A DNA stretch of 64,000 nucleotides from an uncultured Roseobacter sp. (GCF_947491795.1 NZ_CANLKW010000002.1:732001-796000); one strand, 5' to 3'; shown: positions 43,202-53,653, counted from the first letter of the stretch. The notes: generated from the letters alone by a model not told the origin. Made by a program: numbers and translations.

Positions 43202-46200
43202 TTGCGCTTCTCCAAACTCAGGCTGACGGGCTTTAAAAGCTTTGTTGATCCGACCGATCTGATCATCACCGATGGTCTCACCGGCGTGGTCGGCCCCAAT
43301 GGCTGTGGCAAATCGAACCTGCTCGAGGCGCTGCGCTGGGTGATGGGAGAAAACCGTCCCACCGCGATGCGCGGCGGCGGTATGGAAGATGTGATTTTTG
43401 CCGGGGCGGCGACGCGGCCCGCGCGCAACTTTGCCGAAGTGTCCCTGCATATCGACAACAGCGAACGTCTGGCACCTGCCGGCTTTAATGATGCAGACAC
43501 GCTTGAGATTGTGCGCCGCATCACCCGCGATGTCGGCAGTGCCTATAAGGTCGGGCCAAAAGATGTGCGCGCCCGCGATGTGCAGATGCTGTTTGCCGAT
43601 GCCTCTACCGGCGCGCACAGCCCCGCGCTGGTGCGTCAGGGACAGATCGCAGAACTGATCAATGCGCGCCCCAAGAACCGCCGCCGTATTCTGGAAGAAG
43701 CAGCCGGGATCAGCGGGCTGTATCAGCGGCGGCATGAGGCGGAACTGAAACTCAAGGGGGCCGAGACCAACCTGGCGCGTGTTGACGATGTCATCGAACA
43801 GCTGGCGGCACAGCTGTCGCAGCTGGCCCGGCAGGCCCGTCAGGCCGCGCGCTACCGCGAGATCGGCAACGAGCTGCGGCGGGTCGAAGGCATGCTGCTC
43901 TATCGTCGCTGGCGCGAAGCGGATGATGCCCGCGCAACTGCCGAAGAAGTGCTGCGCGAGCGGGTGACAGCCGCAGCCCGGGCAGAGGCCGCCGTGCGCG
44001 AGGCGGCCAAAGCCCGCGAGACGGCAGAGGACGCGCTGCCGCCGCTGCGCGAAGAAGAAGCCATTGCGGCAGCGGTCCTGCAGCGGCTGGCCGTTCAGCG
44101 CGATACGCTGAGCGATCAGGAGGCCCGGGCCGAGGCGCAGATTGAGACGCTGACGGGCCGCATTGCGCAGCTGAGCCGCGATATTGAACGCGAAGGCGGG
44201 CTGAACCGTGACGCGGGCGAGACAATCGAACGGCTGGAATGGGAAGCCCGCGAACTCGCAAAGGCTGCAGAGGGTCACGGCGAAAAGCTCGAAGAGGCCA
44301 GCGAGGCGGCGCGCGAGGCGGCAGCCGTTTTGCAGACCCGCGAAGGCGAGATGTCTCAGCAGACCGAGGATATGGCCCGTCTGGCGGCGCGTCACCAGTC
44401 TGCGCAGCGTCTGCTGGAGGACAACCGCAAAACCGAAAGCCGCGCCGGAGCGGAGGCCGCCCGTGCCCGTGAGGCCGTGGCCGCCAGCAAAGCCGCGCTG
44501 GAAAAAGCGGGCGCCGATTTTGCCACTGCGCATGCCGCAGAAGCGCAGGCGGTGAAAACCGCCGCAGATGCGGACACAGCATTGCAGGAAGCCGAGGAGG
44601 CCCGTGCCGAAACACAGGCCCGCGAGGCCGATGCCCGCGCGCACCGTTCCGAGGCCGAAGGGGAGGTCAATGCGCTGCGCGCCGAGGCTGGTGCCCTGGC
44701 CAAGCTGGTGGCGCGCGACACGGCAGAGGGTGGCCAGATCCTGGATGATCTGCAGGTGAAATCCGGGTACGAAAAAGCGCTTGGGGCCGCACTGGCCGAT
44801 GATCTGCGCGCGCCCGAGGTGGCTGCGGATGGTCCGTCGGGATGGGCGGTTCTGCCCGCCTATGAAAAGCACCAGCCCCTGCCGCAGGGCGTTCAGCCCC
44901 TGTCGCTCTTTGTGTCGGTGCCAGGTGTGCTGGCGCGCCGGATGGGCCAGATCGGTCTGGTGGATGCAGATGACGGGCCGCGCCTGCAAAAAGATTTGCT
45001 GCCGGGACAGCGGCTGGTCTCCTCAGAGGGGGATCTGTGGCGCTGGGACGGCTATCGCGCCTGGGCGGAGGATGCGCCGTCGGCTGCCGCGCTGCGTCTG
45101 CAGCAGCTGAACCGTCTAGAAGGGCTGAAACAGGGGCTGGAGACGGCAAGTCAGAAAGCCGAAGGGGCGCTGGCCGCACATGAGCGGCTGACAACGCAGC
45201 TGGGCGAGCTGACCCGCGCCGACCAGATGGCCCGTGAGGCGCGTCGCGCCGCCGACCGTCTGGTGGCAGATGCGGGGCGCGCGCTCAGCAAGGCGGAGGC
45301 AGATCGCAACCTGGCCGAGGGAAGACTGGAATCGCTCGGGCTGGCGGTGGCGCGCCACGAGGAAGAGGCCATGGCCGCGCGCACCCGCCTGAAGGAGGCC
45401 GAGCGCGCGCTTGAGGAACTGGGCGATCTGGCCGAGGCACGCGATCAGGTCGAGGCGGTGCGTGTGGCGGTTGAGGCGGCAAGGATCACCATGATGTCGC
45501 GCCGCTCCGGCCATGATGAGTTGCGCCGCGAGGGCGAGGCCCGGACCAGACGGGCGCAGGAAGTAACAAAAGAGATCAGCGGCTGGCGGCATCGCCTGGA
45601 GACGGCGGAAAAACGCAGCGCAGAGCTGGTCGAACGCAAAGGCCACGCCGAAGCAGAACTGAAAGAGGCCAGTGCGGCCCCCGCAGAGCTGGCTGCCAGG
45701 CGCGAAGAGTTGTCAGAGGCGATCACCACGGCAGAGGCCTGCCGTGCAGAAAGCGCCGACCGTCTGTCGGTGGCAGAGACAGCGCTGCGCGAAGCCACAA
45801 TCGCGGAGCGGGACGCCGAGCGGCTGGCGTCTGAGGCACGTGAGGCCCGCGCCCGGGCAGAGGCGCGCAGTGACGCAGCCCGTGAAACAGTGGCGGCAGC
45901 GGCAGAACGGATAGCAGATGAGGCACAGGTCACGCCGAGCCAGTTGCTGGGCCAGCTGGACACCACACCAGACGCAATGCCGGACGCTCAGGCCCTGGAG
46001 GCGGATGTGAACCGTCTCAAACGCCAGCGCGATGCCCTGGGGGCGGTGAACCTGCGGGCCGAGGAGGACGCAAAGGATGTGCAGACAGAGCACGATACGC
46101 TGACCCGTGAGAAGGCAGATCTGGAAGAGGCGATCCGCACGCTGCGCGGCGGGATTGCCAGTCTGAACAAAGAAGGGCGCGAGCGTCTGCTGACAGCCTT

Positions 46201-46657
46201 TGAGCAGGTGAACACCAATTTCTCGATGCTCTTCAAACACCTGTTTGGCGGGGGTGAGGCCAATCTGGTGATGGTCGAAAGCGATGACCCGCTGGAAGCG
46301 GGCCTGGAAATCATGTGTCAGCCGCCGGGCAAGAAACTCTCGACCCTCAGCCTGCTGTCGGGTGGTGAGCAGACCCTGACAGCTATGGCGCTGATCTTTG
46401 CGGTGTTTCTGGCCAATCCCGCACCGATCTGCGTGCTCGATGAGGTGGATGCGCCGCTGGATGATGCCAACGTCACGCGGTTCTGTGATCTGCTGGACGA
46501 GATGTGCCGCCAGACCGACACGCGGTTTCTGATCATCACGCACCATGCCGTGACGATGGCGCGCATGGACCGGCTCTTTGGCGTGACAATGGCCGAGCAG
46601 GGCGTCAGCCAGCTGGTCTCGGTCGATCTGAAAAAGGCTGAGACGCTGGTCGCCTGA
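43202..46657 (+). CDS. smc: Chromosome segregation protein SMC
   Basis: 1151 residues. SMC dimers with ScpA/ScpB condense and align chromosome arms. Head motifs are GVVGPNGCGKSNLLEALRWV (Walker A) at the N-terminus, LSGGEQTLTAMALIF (signature) and ICVLDEVDAPLDDAN (Walker B) at the C-terminus, separated by two long Ala/Glu/Arg coiled coils and a hinge near residues 500-600. It begins with TTG 43202 since RFSKLRLTGFKSF is the conserved N-terminus. Confidence 0.97.
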   Translation: MRFSKLRLTGFKSFVDPTDLIITDGLTGVVGPNGCGKSNLLEALRWVMGENRPTAMRGGGMEDVIFAGAATRPARNFAEVSLHIDNSERLAPAGFNDADTLEIVRRITRDVGSAYKVGPKDVRARDVQMLFADASTGAHSPALVRQGQIAELINARPKNRRRILEEAAGISGLYQRRHEAELKLKGAETNLARVDDVIEQLAAQLSQLARQARQAARYREIGNELRRVEGMLLYRRWREADDARATAEEVLRERVTAAARAEAAVREAAKARETAEDALPPLREEEAIAAAVLQRLAVQRDTLSDQEARAEAQIETLTGRIAQLSRDIEREGGLNRDAGETIERLEWEARELAKAAEGHGEKLEEASEAAREAAAVLQTREGEMSQQTEDMARLAARHQSAQRLLEDNRKTESRAGAEAARAREAVAASKAALEKAGADFATAHAAEAQAVKTAADADTALQEAEEARAETQAREADARAHRSEAEGEVNALRAEAGALAKLVARDTAEGGQILDDLQVKSGYEKALGAALADDLRAPEVAADGPSGWAVLPAYEKHQPLPQGVQPLSLFVSVPGVLARRMGQIGLVDADDGPRLQKDLLPGQRLVSSEGDLWRWDGYRAWAEDAPSAAALRLQQLNRLEGLKQGLETASQKAEGALAAHERLTTQLGELTRADQMAREARRAADRLVADAGRALSKAEADRNLAEGRLESLGLAVARHEEEAMAARTRLKEAERALEELGDLAEARDQVEAVRVAVEAARITMMSRRSGHDELRREGEARTRRAQEVTKEISGWRHRLETAEKRSAELVERKGHAEAELKEASAAPAELAARREELSEAITTAEACRAESADRLSVAETALREATIAERDAERLASEAREARARAEARSDAARETVAAAAERIADEAQVTPSQLLGQLDTTPDAMPDAQALEADVNRLKRQRDALGAVNLRAEEDAKDVQTEHDTLTREKADLEEAIRTLRGGIASLNKEGRERLLTAFEQVNTNFSMLFKHLFGGGEANLVMVESDDPLEAGLEIMCQPPGKKLSTLSLLSGGEQTLTAMALIFAVFLANPAPICVLDEVDAPLDDANVTRFCDLLDEMCRQTDTRFLIITHHAVTMARMDRLFGVTMAEQGVSQLVSVDLKKAETLVA

Positions 46658-46736
46658 TCCGGCTGGTCACTGCCTTTGCCCGGGCGCTCACTGAAACGTG
46701 TGAGAAACCCGCCCGAGGATGTGCAAACCTGAGGCG

Positions 46737-47105
46737 ATGAGACGTTTTACCGTAACAGCCGTGATTATGGTGCTGGCCTCTGCCGCGACAGCGCAGGACT
46801 GGGCCATAAGAGACGGCGATCACCCGCTGGATGCCAGGGAAGCTGCTACGCTGACCGAAGGGCGCACGCTGACGTTTTATGACGACGGCCGGTCTGCCTA
46901 TTCAGCCGGGGGTGCTTATTCCTACACCTATGCCAGCGGCCAGACGGCATTCGGGCGGTACCGGATCAGGGCCGATGGCACGGTCTGTATCGATTATCGT
47001 AACGGCTTTGCGCGATGTGACAGATACGTGGAAAACGCCGGGCGCATCATCCTGCTGACGGAAAAAGGCGAGCGGTTTCCGGTGCGCCCTGAGCAGGAAA
47101 AATGA
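46737..47105 (+). CDS. Periplasmic protein of unknown function
   Basis: 122 residues with a signal peptide (MRRFTVTAVIMVLASAATAQ, cleaved near ATA-QD). The mature part has repeated short beta segments with FYDDGRSAYSAGGAYSYTYA and two Cys in CIDYRNGFARC, which may form a disulphide. No family recognised. It is probably monocistronic, starting 79 bp after smc. Confidence 0.65.
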   Translation: MRRFTVTAVIMVLASAATAQDWAIRDGDHPLDAREAATLTEGRTLTFYDDGRSAYSAGGAYSYTYASGQTAFGRYRIRADGTVCIDYRNGFARCDRYVENAGRIILLTEKGERFPVRPEQEK

Positions 47106-47133
47106 CCCTGCCGGATCGGGTCCGGACAGGGTC
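47104..47133 (-). terminator. Intrinsic terminator of the lytic transglycosylase gene
   Basis: GACCCTG/CAGGGTC and CCGGA/TCCGG form a stem with one bulge; on the minus strand it is followed by ATTTTTC. It overlaps the end of the convergent gene at 46737. Confidence 0.7.
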
Positions 47134-47215
47134 ATAAGTAAAAAACAAACCTGAATGTATGTCTCGCGGAAGAATTTAGGTTAATTCGGGTAAAAAAAGG
47201 TTAACGCCAAGCACG

Positions 47216-48382
47216 TCAGAGCCGGGACAATAAGGCCTGCGTGGGCCAGGCGTCGGCAGGCAGACCCAGACGTTTTTGCTCGGCCTGCACCGCTGCGCGT
47301 GTTCCGGCCCCCAGAATACCGTCGATTTTGCCCACGTTGTGGCCCCTGTTCTGCAGTTTGCGCTGCAGTTGTTTCATGGTCTCGCCTGCCAGGCCTGCTT
47401 CGGGGGTTCCGGGATCAAATGCAGGCGCGCCTTCGATACGGGTGGCAAAATAGGCGGCCGTCAGAACATAGGTAAAACTCTGATTCCAGTCGAAATAGAC
47501 GTTGAAATTCGGATAGGCCAGGAACGCCGGGCCTTTGCGCCCCTGCGGCAGGATCAGCGAGGCTTTCATCCCCTGTGCGAGATTTCCGCTGCGGGCCGCA
47601 ACGCCCAGCGACTGCCATTTCGACACGGGCAGCGTGGTGGTGATGCCACTCAGCGACCAGTCCATCTCTGCCGGAACGCGCACTTCCTGCAGCCATGGTT
47701 CTCCCGGACGCCAGCCAAACCCGTTCAGCATAGCGGCACCAGAAACAAGCGCATCAGGTGCAGAGGTTTTCAGCGACACGCGCCCGTCGCCATCGGCGTC
47801 GGTGCCATGCTCCAGAATGTCCCCGGGCAGCATCTGGACCATCCCGATCTCGCCGGCCCAGGCGCCGGTGGTGGTGGCCGGATCAAATCCGCCCTGTTCA
47901 TAGAGTTTCAAAGCGGCAAAAACCTGCGGGCGGAACAGCTCGGGCCTGCGACAGTCATGGGCCAGTGTCACCAGCGCGTTGGCCGTGTTGAAATCACCCT
48001 GAAACCCGCCAAAATCTGTCTCAAAAGCCCAGAAAGCGAGCAGGACGCCCCGGTTGATCCCGTATTGTTTTTCAATTGTGTCGAACACGCGGTCAAATTC
48101 ACGCCCTTTGGCCTGGCCTTTTTTCAGACGGCTCTGCGAGATCAGGTTGCGGGCGAAATCAGTAAAAGGTTTCTGAAAAACACCCTGTGCCCGGTCAGCG
48201 CGCAGCACGCTCTGGCTCTGCCGGACGCTGGCAAAAAACCTGTCAACACTGGCCTGGGAATGGCCCCGGGACAGGGCCTCGGATTTCAGTCCGCCGACAA
48301 AGCTGCTGAAGCTGCCGCCACAGGCCACGGCGGTTGATGCGGAAACGGCGAAAGCCACAAAGGCGGCGGTTGTCAGACGCAT
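47216..48382 (-). CDS. Lytic murein transglycosylase, MltB type
   Basis: 388 residues. A signal peptide (AAFVAFAVSASTAVA) precedes an SLT_2 domain with AFWAFETDFGGFQGDFN, whose Glu is the catalytic acid, GEIGMVQMLPGDIL and FNVYFDWNQSFTYVLTAAYF. A C-terminal peptidoglycan-binding domain (LQRKLQNRGHNVGKIDGILG) follows. It cleaves murein glycan between MurNAc and GlcNAc, forming 1,6-anhydro ends. The residue after the signal cleavage is Cys-like (VACGG), so a lipoprotein form is possible. Confidence 0.9.
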   Translation of the reverse strand: MRLTTAAFVAFAVSASTAVACGGSFSSFVGGLKSEALSRGHSQASVDRFFASVRQSQSVLRADRAQGVFQKPFTDFARNLISQSRLKKGQAKGREFDRVFDTIEKQYGINRGVLLAFWAFETDFGGFQGDFNTANALVTLAHDCRRPELFRPQVFAALKLYEQGGFDPATTTGAWAGEIGMVQMLPGDILEHGTDADGDGRVSLKTSAPDALVSGAAMLNGFGWRPGEPWLQEVRVPAEMDWSLSGITTTLPVSKWQSLGVAARSGNLAQGMKASLILPQGRKGPAFLAYPNFNVYFDWNQSFTYVLTAAYFATRIEGAPAFDPGTPEAGLAGETMKQLQRKLQNRGHNVGKIDGILGAGTRAAVQAEQKRLGLPADAWPTQALLSRL

Positions 48383-48397
48383 TCAAAGACTCCTGTA

Positions 48398-49306
48398 TCA
48401 GGTCAGCAGGGCAATCATCAGGCACAGGGCGGTAAACAGCGCCCATGTCCGCCACAGCATGCCGATTGCGCCGTCGATGTCCACCAGACCGAGGCTGCGC
48501 CGCCCGGCCTCGTTCACATAGGCGAAATCCCGCATCTCGCCGTCATAGGCGCGCGGCCCTGAAAGTGCGACACCCAGCGCCCGCGACATCGCCGCCTCGG
48601 GCCAGCCTGCATTCGGAGAGCGGTGCAGACGCGCATCCGTACAGATGCCCCGCACATCCGTCACACCGGACACAACAGCGATCAGACCGGCGGTAAGGCG
48701 TGCAGGGATCAGGTTGAGCAGATCATCCAGACGCGCCGCAGCAAAGCCGAATTCGGCATAGCGCGCGTTTTTGTAGCCGATCATGCTGTCAGCGGTATTC
48801 ACCAGTTTATACGTGATCAGCCCGGGCAGCCCCGCGATCAGAAACCAGAAGGCAGGCGCGATAACACCGTCTGACAGGTTCTCTGCCGCGCTTTCGATGG
48901 CGGAGCGGGCGACGGCAGTATCGTCCATGCCGTCTGTGTCGCGGCTGACGATCATGGCGACATGTCTGCGCCCTTCTTTCAGCGAGTGCCGCAGACCGTC
49001 TGAGACAGCACGGACATGATCAACCAGTGAGCGCTGTGCCAGCAGGATGGCCGCGATGACGACTTCTGCAATCGGGCCCGCCAGTGACAGGACCGTTCCG
49101 GCGAACACGCCGGTCAATACCAGCAGCAGGGCAACGGAGACGCCTTTGAGCCGCCGCGCACTGCCGGTGTTCAGCGCCCGGTCCAGTCCACCGATCATCC
49201 GCCCCATCAGAACCGCGGGATGTGGCAACCGTTTCCAGAGCCAGTCTGGCTCGCCCAGAGCCGCATCCAGCAGCAGTGCCGCCACAAGAAGGGCTGCAAG
49301 GCTCAT
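48398..49306 (-). CDS. cbiB: Adenosylcobinamide-phosphate synthase
   Basis: 302 residues, several membrane segments. CbiB/CobD joins adenosylcobyric acid with aminopropanol (phosphate) in the inner membrane. [20 protein letters not shown], then [16 protein letters not shown], with [10 protein letters not shown], is the family signature, and [20 protein letters not shown] then [11 protein letters not shown] is the second. Its start overlaps cobC by 4 bp, an ATGA junction. Confidence 0.93.
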   Translation of the reverse strand: MSLAALLVAALLLDAALGEPDWLWKRLPHPAVLMGRMIGGLDRALNTGSARRLKGVSVALLLVLTGVFAGTVLSLAGPIAEVVIAAILLAQRSLVDHVRAVSDGLRHSLKEGRRHVAMIVSRDTDGMDDTAVARSAIESAAENLSDGVIAPAFWFLIAGLPGLITYKLVNTADSMIGYKNARYAEFGFAAARLDDLLNLIPARLTAGLIAVVSGVTDVRGICTDARLHRSPNAGWPEAAMSRALGVALSGPRAYDGEMRDFAYVNEAGRRSLGLVDIDGAIGMLWRTWALFTALCLMIALLT

Positions 49307-50265
49307 GCGCGCAGTGCCGCCCCGAGCCGGGGCCAGTGGATCGCGGCAGGCAGGCCAAGGCGGATCCATTCTGCAGAATAGGGAAACGTCCGGGTCCAGA
49401 TATGGTGTTCGGCCAGCCGGTGCTGCAACGCGGTCGCATCCTCGACCCGGTAAAGGCGGAAGAGGTCTGTGCCGCCTTTGCCTGCGGGGGTCGCCCCCGC
49501 GCCTGTCATCAGCGCATCCAGCCGGGTTGCGTCCTGTTTCAGCCGCAGACGCGTGGCCTGCGCCCATGCGGTATCCCTGAGAGCAGCGGTTCCGGTGTGC
49601 AGGGCGGGGCCGGACACAGCCCAGGGGCCGATCCTGTCGCGCAGCCGTGCGATTGTCTCCGGGGTGGCGATTGCAAACCCAAGACGCAGCCCGGCGCATC
49701 CCCAGAATTTCCCAAAGCTCTTGAGGATCACATAACCCGGCTTTTCCGCCAGCGCGATCATGGAAGCCTCCGGACAGACGTCGCAAAAGCTCTCGTCGAT
49801 CACCGTCAGGGTTGCATCGCGCGAAGGCAGCGTGTCAGGTCTCCACCGCACACCGTCAGGGTTGTTGGGATGGACAACAACCTGCGCTGTTGCATCCCCG
49901 CTGGTCTGCACATCCCAGCCGTGCGCGCGGAAAGCCGCGGCGTGTTCGTTGTATGTCGGTGGCGGGATCATCACCCTGTCCGCCGGCCACAGGCCCGGCA
50001 GTGCTGCAATAAGAGCTGACGCGCCCGGTGCCGCCAGGACATCAGCGCCGTCAGGCACATTCCAGAAGCTGCGGGCGGCGTCCTGCAGGGCCTGTTGTGC
50101 GGCGCTGTCCGGCAGAGCAGTCCAGGCTTCCTGGTCATAGCGTCCGATGGGATAGGGGTGCGGATTGATACCGGTCGACAGGTCGATCCACCCGATTCGT
50201 GAGCCGCCCCAACGTTTTACCGCCGCATCCAGTCCGCCGCCGTGATCGCGTTTGTCGGTGCTCAC
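49303..50265 (-). CDS. cobC: Threonine-phosphate decarboxylase / aminotransferase-like CobC
   Basis: 320 residues, PLP fold type [26 protein letters not shown] (the N of NPNNP) and [16 protein letters not shown] with the Schiff-base Lys identify CobC/CobD, which makes the (R)-1-amino-2-propanol phosphate arm of cobalamin. GTG 50265 is chosen over a TTG at 50319. With cbiB it forms a two-gene unit of the aerobic B12 pathway; the remaining cob genes are absent here. Confidence 0.92.
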   Translation of the reverse strand: MSTDKRDHGGGLDAAVKRWGGSRIGWIDLSTGINPHPYPIGRYDQEAWTALPDSAAQQALQDAARSFWNVPDGADVLAAPGASALIAALPGLWPADRVMIPPPTYNEHAAAFRAHGWDVQTSGDATAQVVVHPNNPDGVRWRPDTLPSRDATLTVIDESFCDVCPEASMIALAEKPGYVILKSFGKFWGCAGLRLGFAIATPETIARLRDRIGPWAVSGPALHTGTAALRDTAWAQATRLRLKQDATRLDALMTGAGATPAGKGGTDLFRLYRVEDATALQHRLAEHHIWTRTFPYSAEWIRLGLPAAIHWPRLGAALRA

Positions 50266-50456
50266 TTTTCCGCTCTTTCCTGCCTGACCGGCGCTTATCC
50301 GCGCGTCCTTCACCGACAAAAAGCGGAATCCAGCCGTTTGTTCAAGACTTACAGAGATGTGTTCACGGGACAGGCTGATTTTAACCGTTTGTTAATCTTT
50401 GAAGCAGACCAGTGGTGTACCAGCGCACAATGCAGCTATCCCGGATGGGTGATCAG

Positions 50457-50843
50457 ATGAAAGTCCTTATTGTTGAGAAAGACAAAGGTCTTGCAGGGAT
50501 ATGGGTTTCCTATCTCCGCCGGACCGGTATGTCTGTCTTTCACGCGCCAGGCCAGGTCGAGGCTACAGAATACCTGGCGGGTCATGACGTTGAGGTCATC
50601 ATTCTGAATCTTATTCTGGGAGAGGACTCGGCGCTGGCTGTGGCTGACTATGCCAGTTACCGGCAGCCGTGGGCGCGGGTCATTTTCGTGACCAACACCA
50701 GCTTCTTCTCGGATGGGTCGATCTTTTCACTGGCACCGAACGCCTGCGCCTTTGTGCCGACCCGCACGCCACCCTCGGATCTGGCGGCAATGGTCGAGCA
50801 TCACGCGCCCCGTCCGGAGCCACAGGGCCCGGCGAGACGCTGA
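50457..50843 (+). CDS. Receiver-like protein with Asn in place of the phospho-Asp
   Basis: 128 residues from ATG 50457. The fold pattern fits a response-regulator receiver (MKVLIVEKDKGLAGIWVSYL, EVIILNLILGEDSALAV, VIFVTNTS), yet the acceptor Asp is Asn51 and the usual Lys in the KP motif is missing (FVPTRTP). No output domain. It probably cannot be phosphorylated and may act through protein contacts. Monocistronic, divergent from cobC. Confidence 0.7.
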   Translation: MKVLIVEKDKGLAGIWVSYLRRTGMSVFHAPGQVEATEYLAGHDVEVIILNLILGEDSALAVADYASYRQPWARVIFVTNTSFFSDGSIFSLAPNACAFVPTRTPPSDLAAMVEHHAPRPEPQGPARR

Positions 50844-50850
50844 CCACCCA

Positions 50851-51825
50851 TCAGTCGCGCCCGTGGGGCGCATCGAAATCCGGCACCGGATTGATCGGAA
50901 TGATGCGGTGCGGGTTCACGCTCTCGTGGCTGTAGTGATAGTGACGCACGATATGCGCCAGGTTGACCGTAGGGGCGATACCGGGCATCTGATACAGCTC
51001 CCGCAGGTATCCGCTGGTGTTCGGATAGTCGATTATTCTCTGGCGGTTACACTTAAAATGCAGGTGATAGACCTGGTCAAACCGGATCAGGGTGGTGAAC
51101 AGCCGCCAGTCTGCTTCGGTCAGGGTATCGCCCATCAGATAGCGGTTGGTGGAAAGCCGCTCTTCGATCCAGTCCAGCGTGTCGAACAGAGGGCCTACGG
51201 CTGCGTCATAAGCATCCTGGGTGGTTGCAAATCCGCATTTGTAAACGCCGTTGTTCAGGGTGTCATAAATCCGGTCGTTTACCGGTGCGATCGCTTCGTG
51301 CAGGGCCTGTGGCCAGTAGTCATCGGTGTTGCCGGTAATGCCGTCAAAGGCCGAATTGAACATCCGGATGATTTCGGAGCTTTCGTTCGAAACGATTGTG
51401 TTCTGAGCGGTATCCCAAAGGACGGGAACCGTCACGCGGCCTGAAAAGACCGGATCCGCCCGGGTGTAGATATCCCGCATAAAGGCAGATCCAAAAAGCC
51501 TGTCGCCGGTGGCGCCGTTCTGGTCTGTGTCAAAGGACCAGCCATCGCCAAGCATGTCGGGATGAACGGCGGAAACTGCGATATGATCGCCCAGGTCTTT
51601 CAGCTGGCGGAAGATCAGCGAGCGGTGCGCCCAGGGGCAGGCGTAGCTGACATAGAGATGGTACCGGCCCGATTCGGCAGCGAATCCCCCCGTGCCGGAG
51701 GGTCCTGGTGATCCGTCCGCCGTTACCCAGTTTCGGAATTTCGCTTCAGAACGCTGAAATTTTCCTTTGGTCGATTTCGTGTCGTACCACTGGTCCTGCC
51801 ATACTCCGTCCACCAGAAGGCCCAT
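50851..51825 (-). CDS. Glutathionyl-hydroquinone reductase (GST Xi class)
   Basis: 324 residues. SYACPWAHRS has the catalytic Cys of the Xi-class glutathione transferases, WDTAQNTIVSNESSEIIRMF and GDTLTEADWRLFTTLIRFD are other family blocks. It releases glutathione from glutathionyl-hydroquinones in quinone detoxification. ATG 51825 is preferred to 51831 because AGGAG lies at a proper distance. Confidence 0.93.
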   Translation of the reverse strand: MGLLVDGVWQDQWYDTKSTKGKFQRSEAKFRNWVTADGSPGPSGTGGFAAESGRYHLYVSYACPWAHRSLIFRQLKDLGDHIAVSAVHPDMLGDGWSFDTDQNGATGDRLFGSAFMRDIYTRADPVFSGRVTVPVLWDTAQNTIVSNESSEIIRMFNSAFDGITGNTDDYWPQALHEAIAPVNDRIYDTLNNGVYKCGFATTQDAYDAAVGPLFDTLDWIEERLSTNRYLMGDTLTEADWRLFTTLIRFDQVYHLHFKCNRQRIIDYPNTSGYLRELYQMPGIAPTVNLAHIVRHYHYSHESVNPHRIIPINPVPDFDAPHGRD

Positions 51826-52004
51826 GCCCATCTCCTTTATTCCTCTGGCTAAAGTAAGCCCGGGCGGGCAGGTGGCAACCGGCTGTCTGCGCACAGTGAC
51901 TGCCGCAAGAGTGCATAAACCTCTGGTTGTATTACAAAAAGTTAACTTGATTTTTAATCGGAATGGGGCAGGGTCACCCCCGGGGGAACAGCGGAGTAAA
52001 GAGT

Positions 52005-52358
52005 ATGGAAGCGTTATTTTCCAAAGAAATTCAGGCGGGCCTCGACCGGGCGCGTTCCGACGCCCTCAGGAAATCCTCGCGGCTCAGAGTGGACATTGAT
52101 GGCAGCCAGTTCCCCGTGCTGCGCATGTGGAAAACAGGGTTCGCGACCGAAGCCGGCGGTCCGGCTCTGCGCGGGTTTGTCGATCTCTATGATGGCAGTA
52201 TTCATATGTTTCAGTGTCTGATCGTCGCGGCCGAAGATGCGCCGGGCGAGATGCTCTATGAATTCAAGCGGGCGACGGCCGTGGCCGACCGCGCCGCACT
52301 GGATTTTGAGCTGCCTGAAGATGCACCGGTCGCGCTGATCAGCGACGCGCGCCGCTGA
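52005..52358 (+). CDS. Conserved hypothetical protein, PilZ-like
   Basis: 117 residues. SSRLRVDIDGSQFPVLRMWK, then GGPALRGFVDLYDGSIHMFQ and AEDAPGEMLYEFKRATAVAD suggest a small beta barrel like PilZ, but RxxxR and D/NxSxxG c-di-GMP motifs are not evident. It may be a degenerate PilZ or unrelated. Its stop is one base from the convergent malY stop. Confidence 0.5.
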   Translation: MEALFSKEIQAGLDRARSDALRKSSRLRVDIDGSQFPVLRMWKTGFATEAGGPALRGFVDLYDGSIHMFQCLIVAAEDAPGEMLYEFKRATAVADRAALDFELPEDAPVALISDARR

Positions 52359-53555
52359 TTACTGCAGATCGCCGAACGCCTCTGCCAGGCGTTTGCAGGC
52401 TTCTTCGATCCGGGCGCGGGGCGCGGCCAGATTGAACCGCAGAAACATCTCGGCACCCGCACCGAAAGCGGGCCCGTCGCTGGGTGCGATCCGGGCATCA
52501 TCATGCACACGGCGGCAGACTTCCTCGTACGTCATGCCTGTGCCGGAAAAATCGACCCAGGCCAGATATGTCGATTGCAATGGCAGCGAGCGGACGCCGG
52601 GGATGGCGTTTATTGCCGCGTCAAACACGGCAGTGTTCCCCATCAGATATTCGACCTGCGCATCCACCCATTCCGCACCGGCAGGGCTGTAGGCTGCCGT
52701 GATCATCTGAACACCCAGACCTGACGGCTTGTAGTCCAGCGCCCGCAGGCGCTGCGTAATGCGCCCGCGCAGGGCAGCATCGGGGATGATCATGTTACCG
52801 GTGCGCTGGCCTGCGATGTTGAACGTTTTAGAGGCCGCTGTCGCGACGATCAGACGGTCCTCGTGTTCCCGCGCTGCGGTGTGCATCGGCACAAATGTAT
52901 TGCCCGGGAAAACCAGATCGTGATGCACTTCGTCCGAGACAATGATGAGATCATTGCGCGCGGCAAATTCGGCAACGCTGCGCAATTCTTCGGCGGACCA
53001 GACGCGGCCTGACGGGTTCTGGGGTGAACACCACAGCAACACCTTTTCCCTGCCCGTCATGCGAGACTGCGCGTCTTCAAGATCCAGCATGTACCGGTCA
53101 CCCTCCCGCGCCAGCGGGCATTCCGTTACATGACGTCCGGATTTTTCGGTTTTCACGCGAAACTCGTGGTAAACCGGGTTGAACGTCACAACGTGATCGC
53201 CCGGTTCACTGCAGACATCGATCACGACGGCGATGGCATTTCCCAGTCCCTGAGCTGTCAGGATCCAGTCGTTGCGGATGTCCCAGTTGTGGCGGCTGCC
53301 CATCCACCAGCGGATCGCATCGTGATAGGCCTCATGCGGCGGCATATACCCGAAAACGCCGTGTTCCAGATCGCGGCGCAGCGCATCCAGCACGCAGGGC
53401 GCTGTCTGCCAGTCGCTGTCCGCGGTCCACATCGCCAGAGCATCGTCCGCTGTCACACCACAGTAGGCATCCATGTAGTCCCATTTGGACGAATGCGTGC
53501 CCCGCCGGTCAATCACTGTGTGAAACCGTGGATCTGTGCTGTGTGCGCTGCTCAT
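52359..53555 (-). CDS. MalY/PatB-family C-S lyase (PLP aminotransferase fold)
   Basis: 398 residues. MDAYCGVTADDALAMWTADS is the MalY-type N-terminus, CSPQNPSGRVWSAEEL and ASKTFNIAGQRTGN contain PLP ligands and the Schiff-base Lys (SKTFN). Family members cleave cystathionine or other cysteine S-conjugates; some act as regulators. Placed divergently from def1. Substrate unknown. Confidence 0.9.
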   Translation of the reverse strand: MSSAHSTDPRFHTVIDRRGTHSSKWDYMDAYCGVTADDALAMWTADSDWQTAPCVLDALRRDLEHGVFGYMPPHEAYHDAIRWWMGSRHNWDIRNDWILTAQGLGNAIAVVIDVCSEPGDHVVTFNPVYHEFRVKTEKSGRHVTECPLAREGDRYMLDLEDAQSRMTGREKVLLWCSPQNPSGRVWSAEELRSVAEFAARNDLIIVSDEVHHDLVFPGNTFVPMHTAAREHEDRLIVATAASKTFNIAGQRTGNMIIPDAALRGRITQRLRALDYKPSGLGVQMITAAYSPAGAEWVDAQVEYLMGNTAVFDAAINAIPGVRSLPLQSTYLAWVDFSGTGMTYEEVCRRVHDDARIAPSDGPAFGAGAEMFLRFNLAAPRARIEEACKRLAEAFGDLQ

Positions 53556-53653
53556 ACCGAACTCCTTATTGAACCCGGCTTTGATAGCTGGAAACAGATG
53601 CCGCGCAACCCCAACTTATTGCAGGTCACGAAGTGTTGGCATACATCAGCCCC

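Noticed and set aside
43184..44989. 601-codon open frame antisense to smc
   Set aside because: Low-complexity composition reflects the Ala/Glu/Arg coiled coil read backwards; smc itself is certain.
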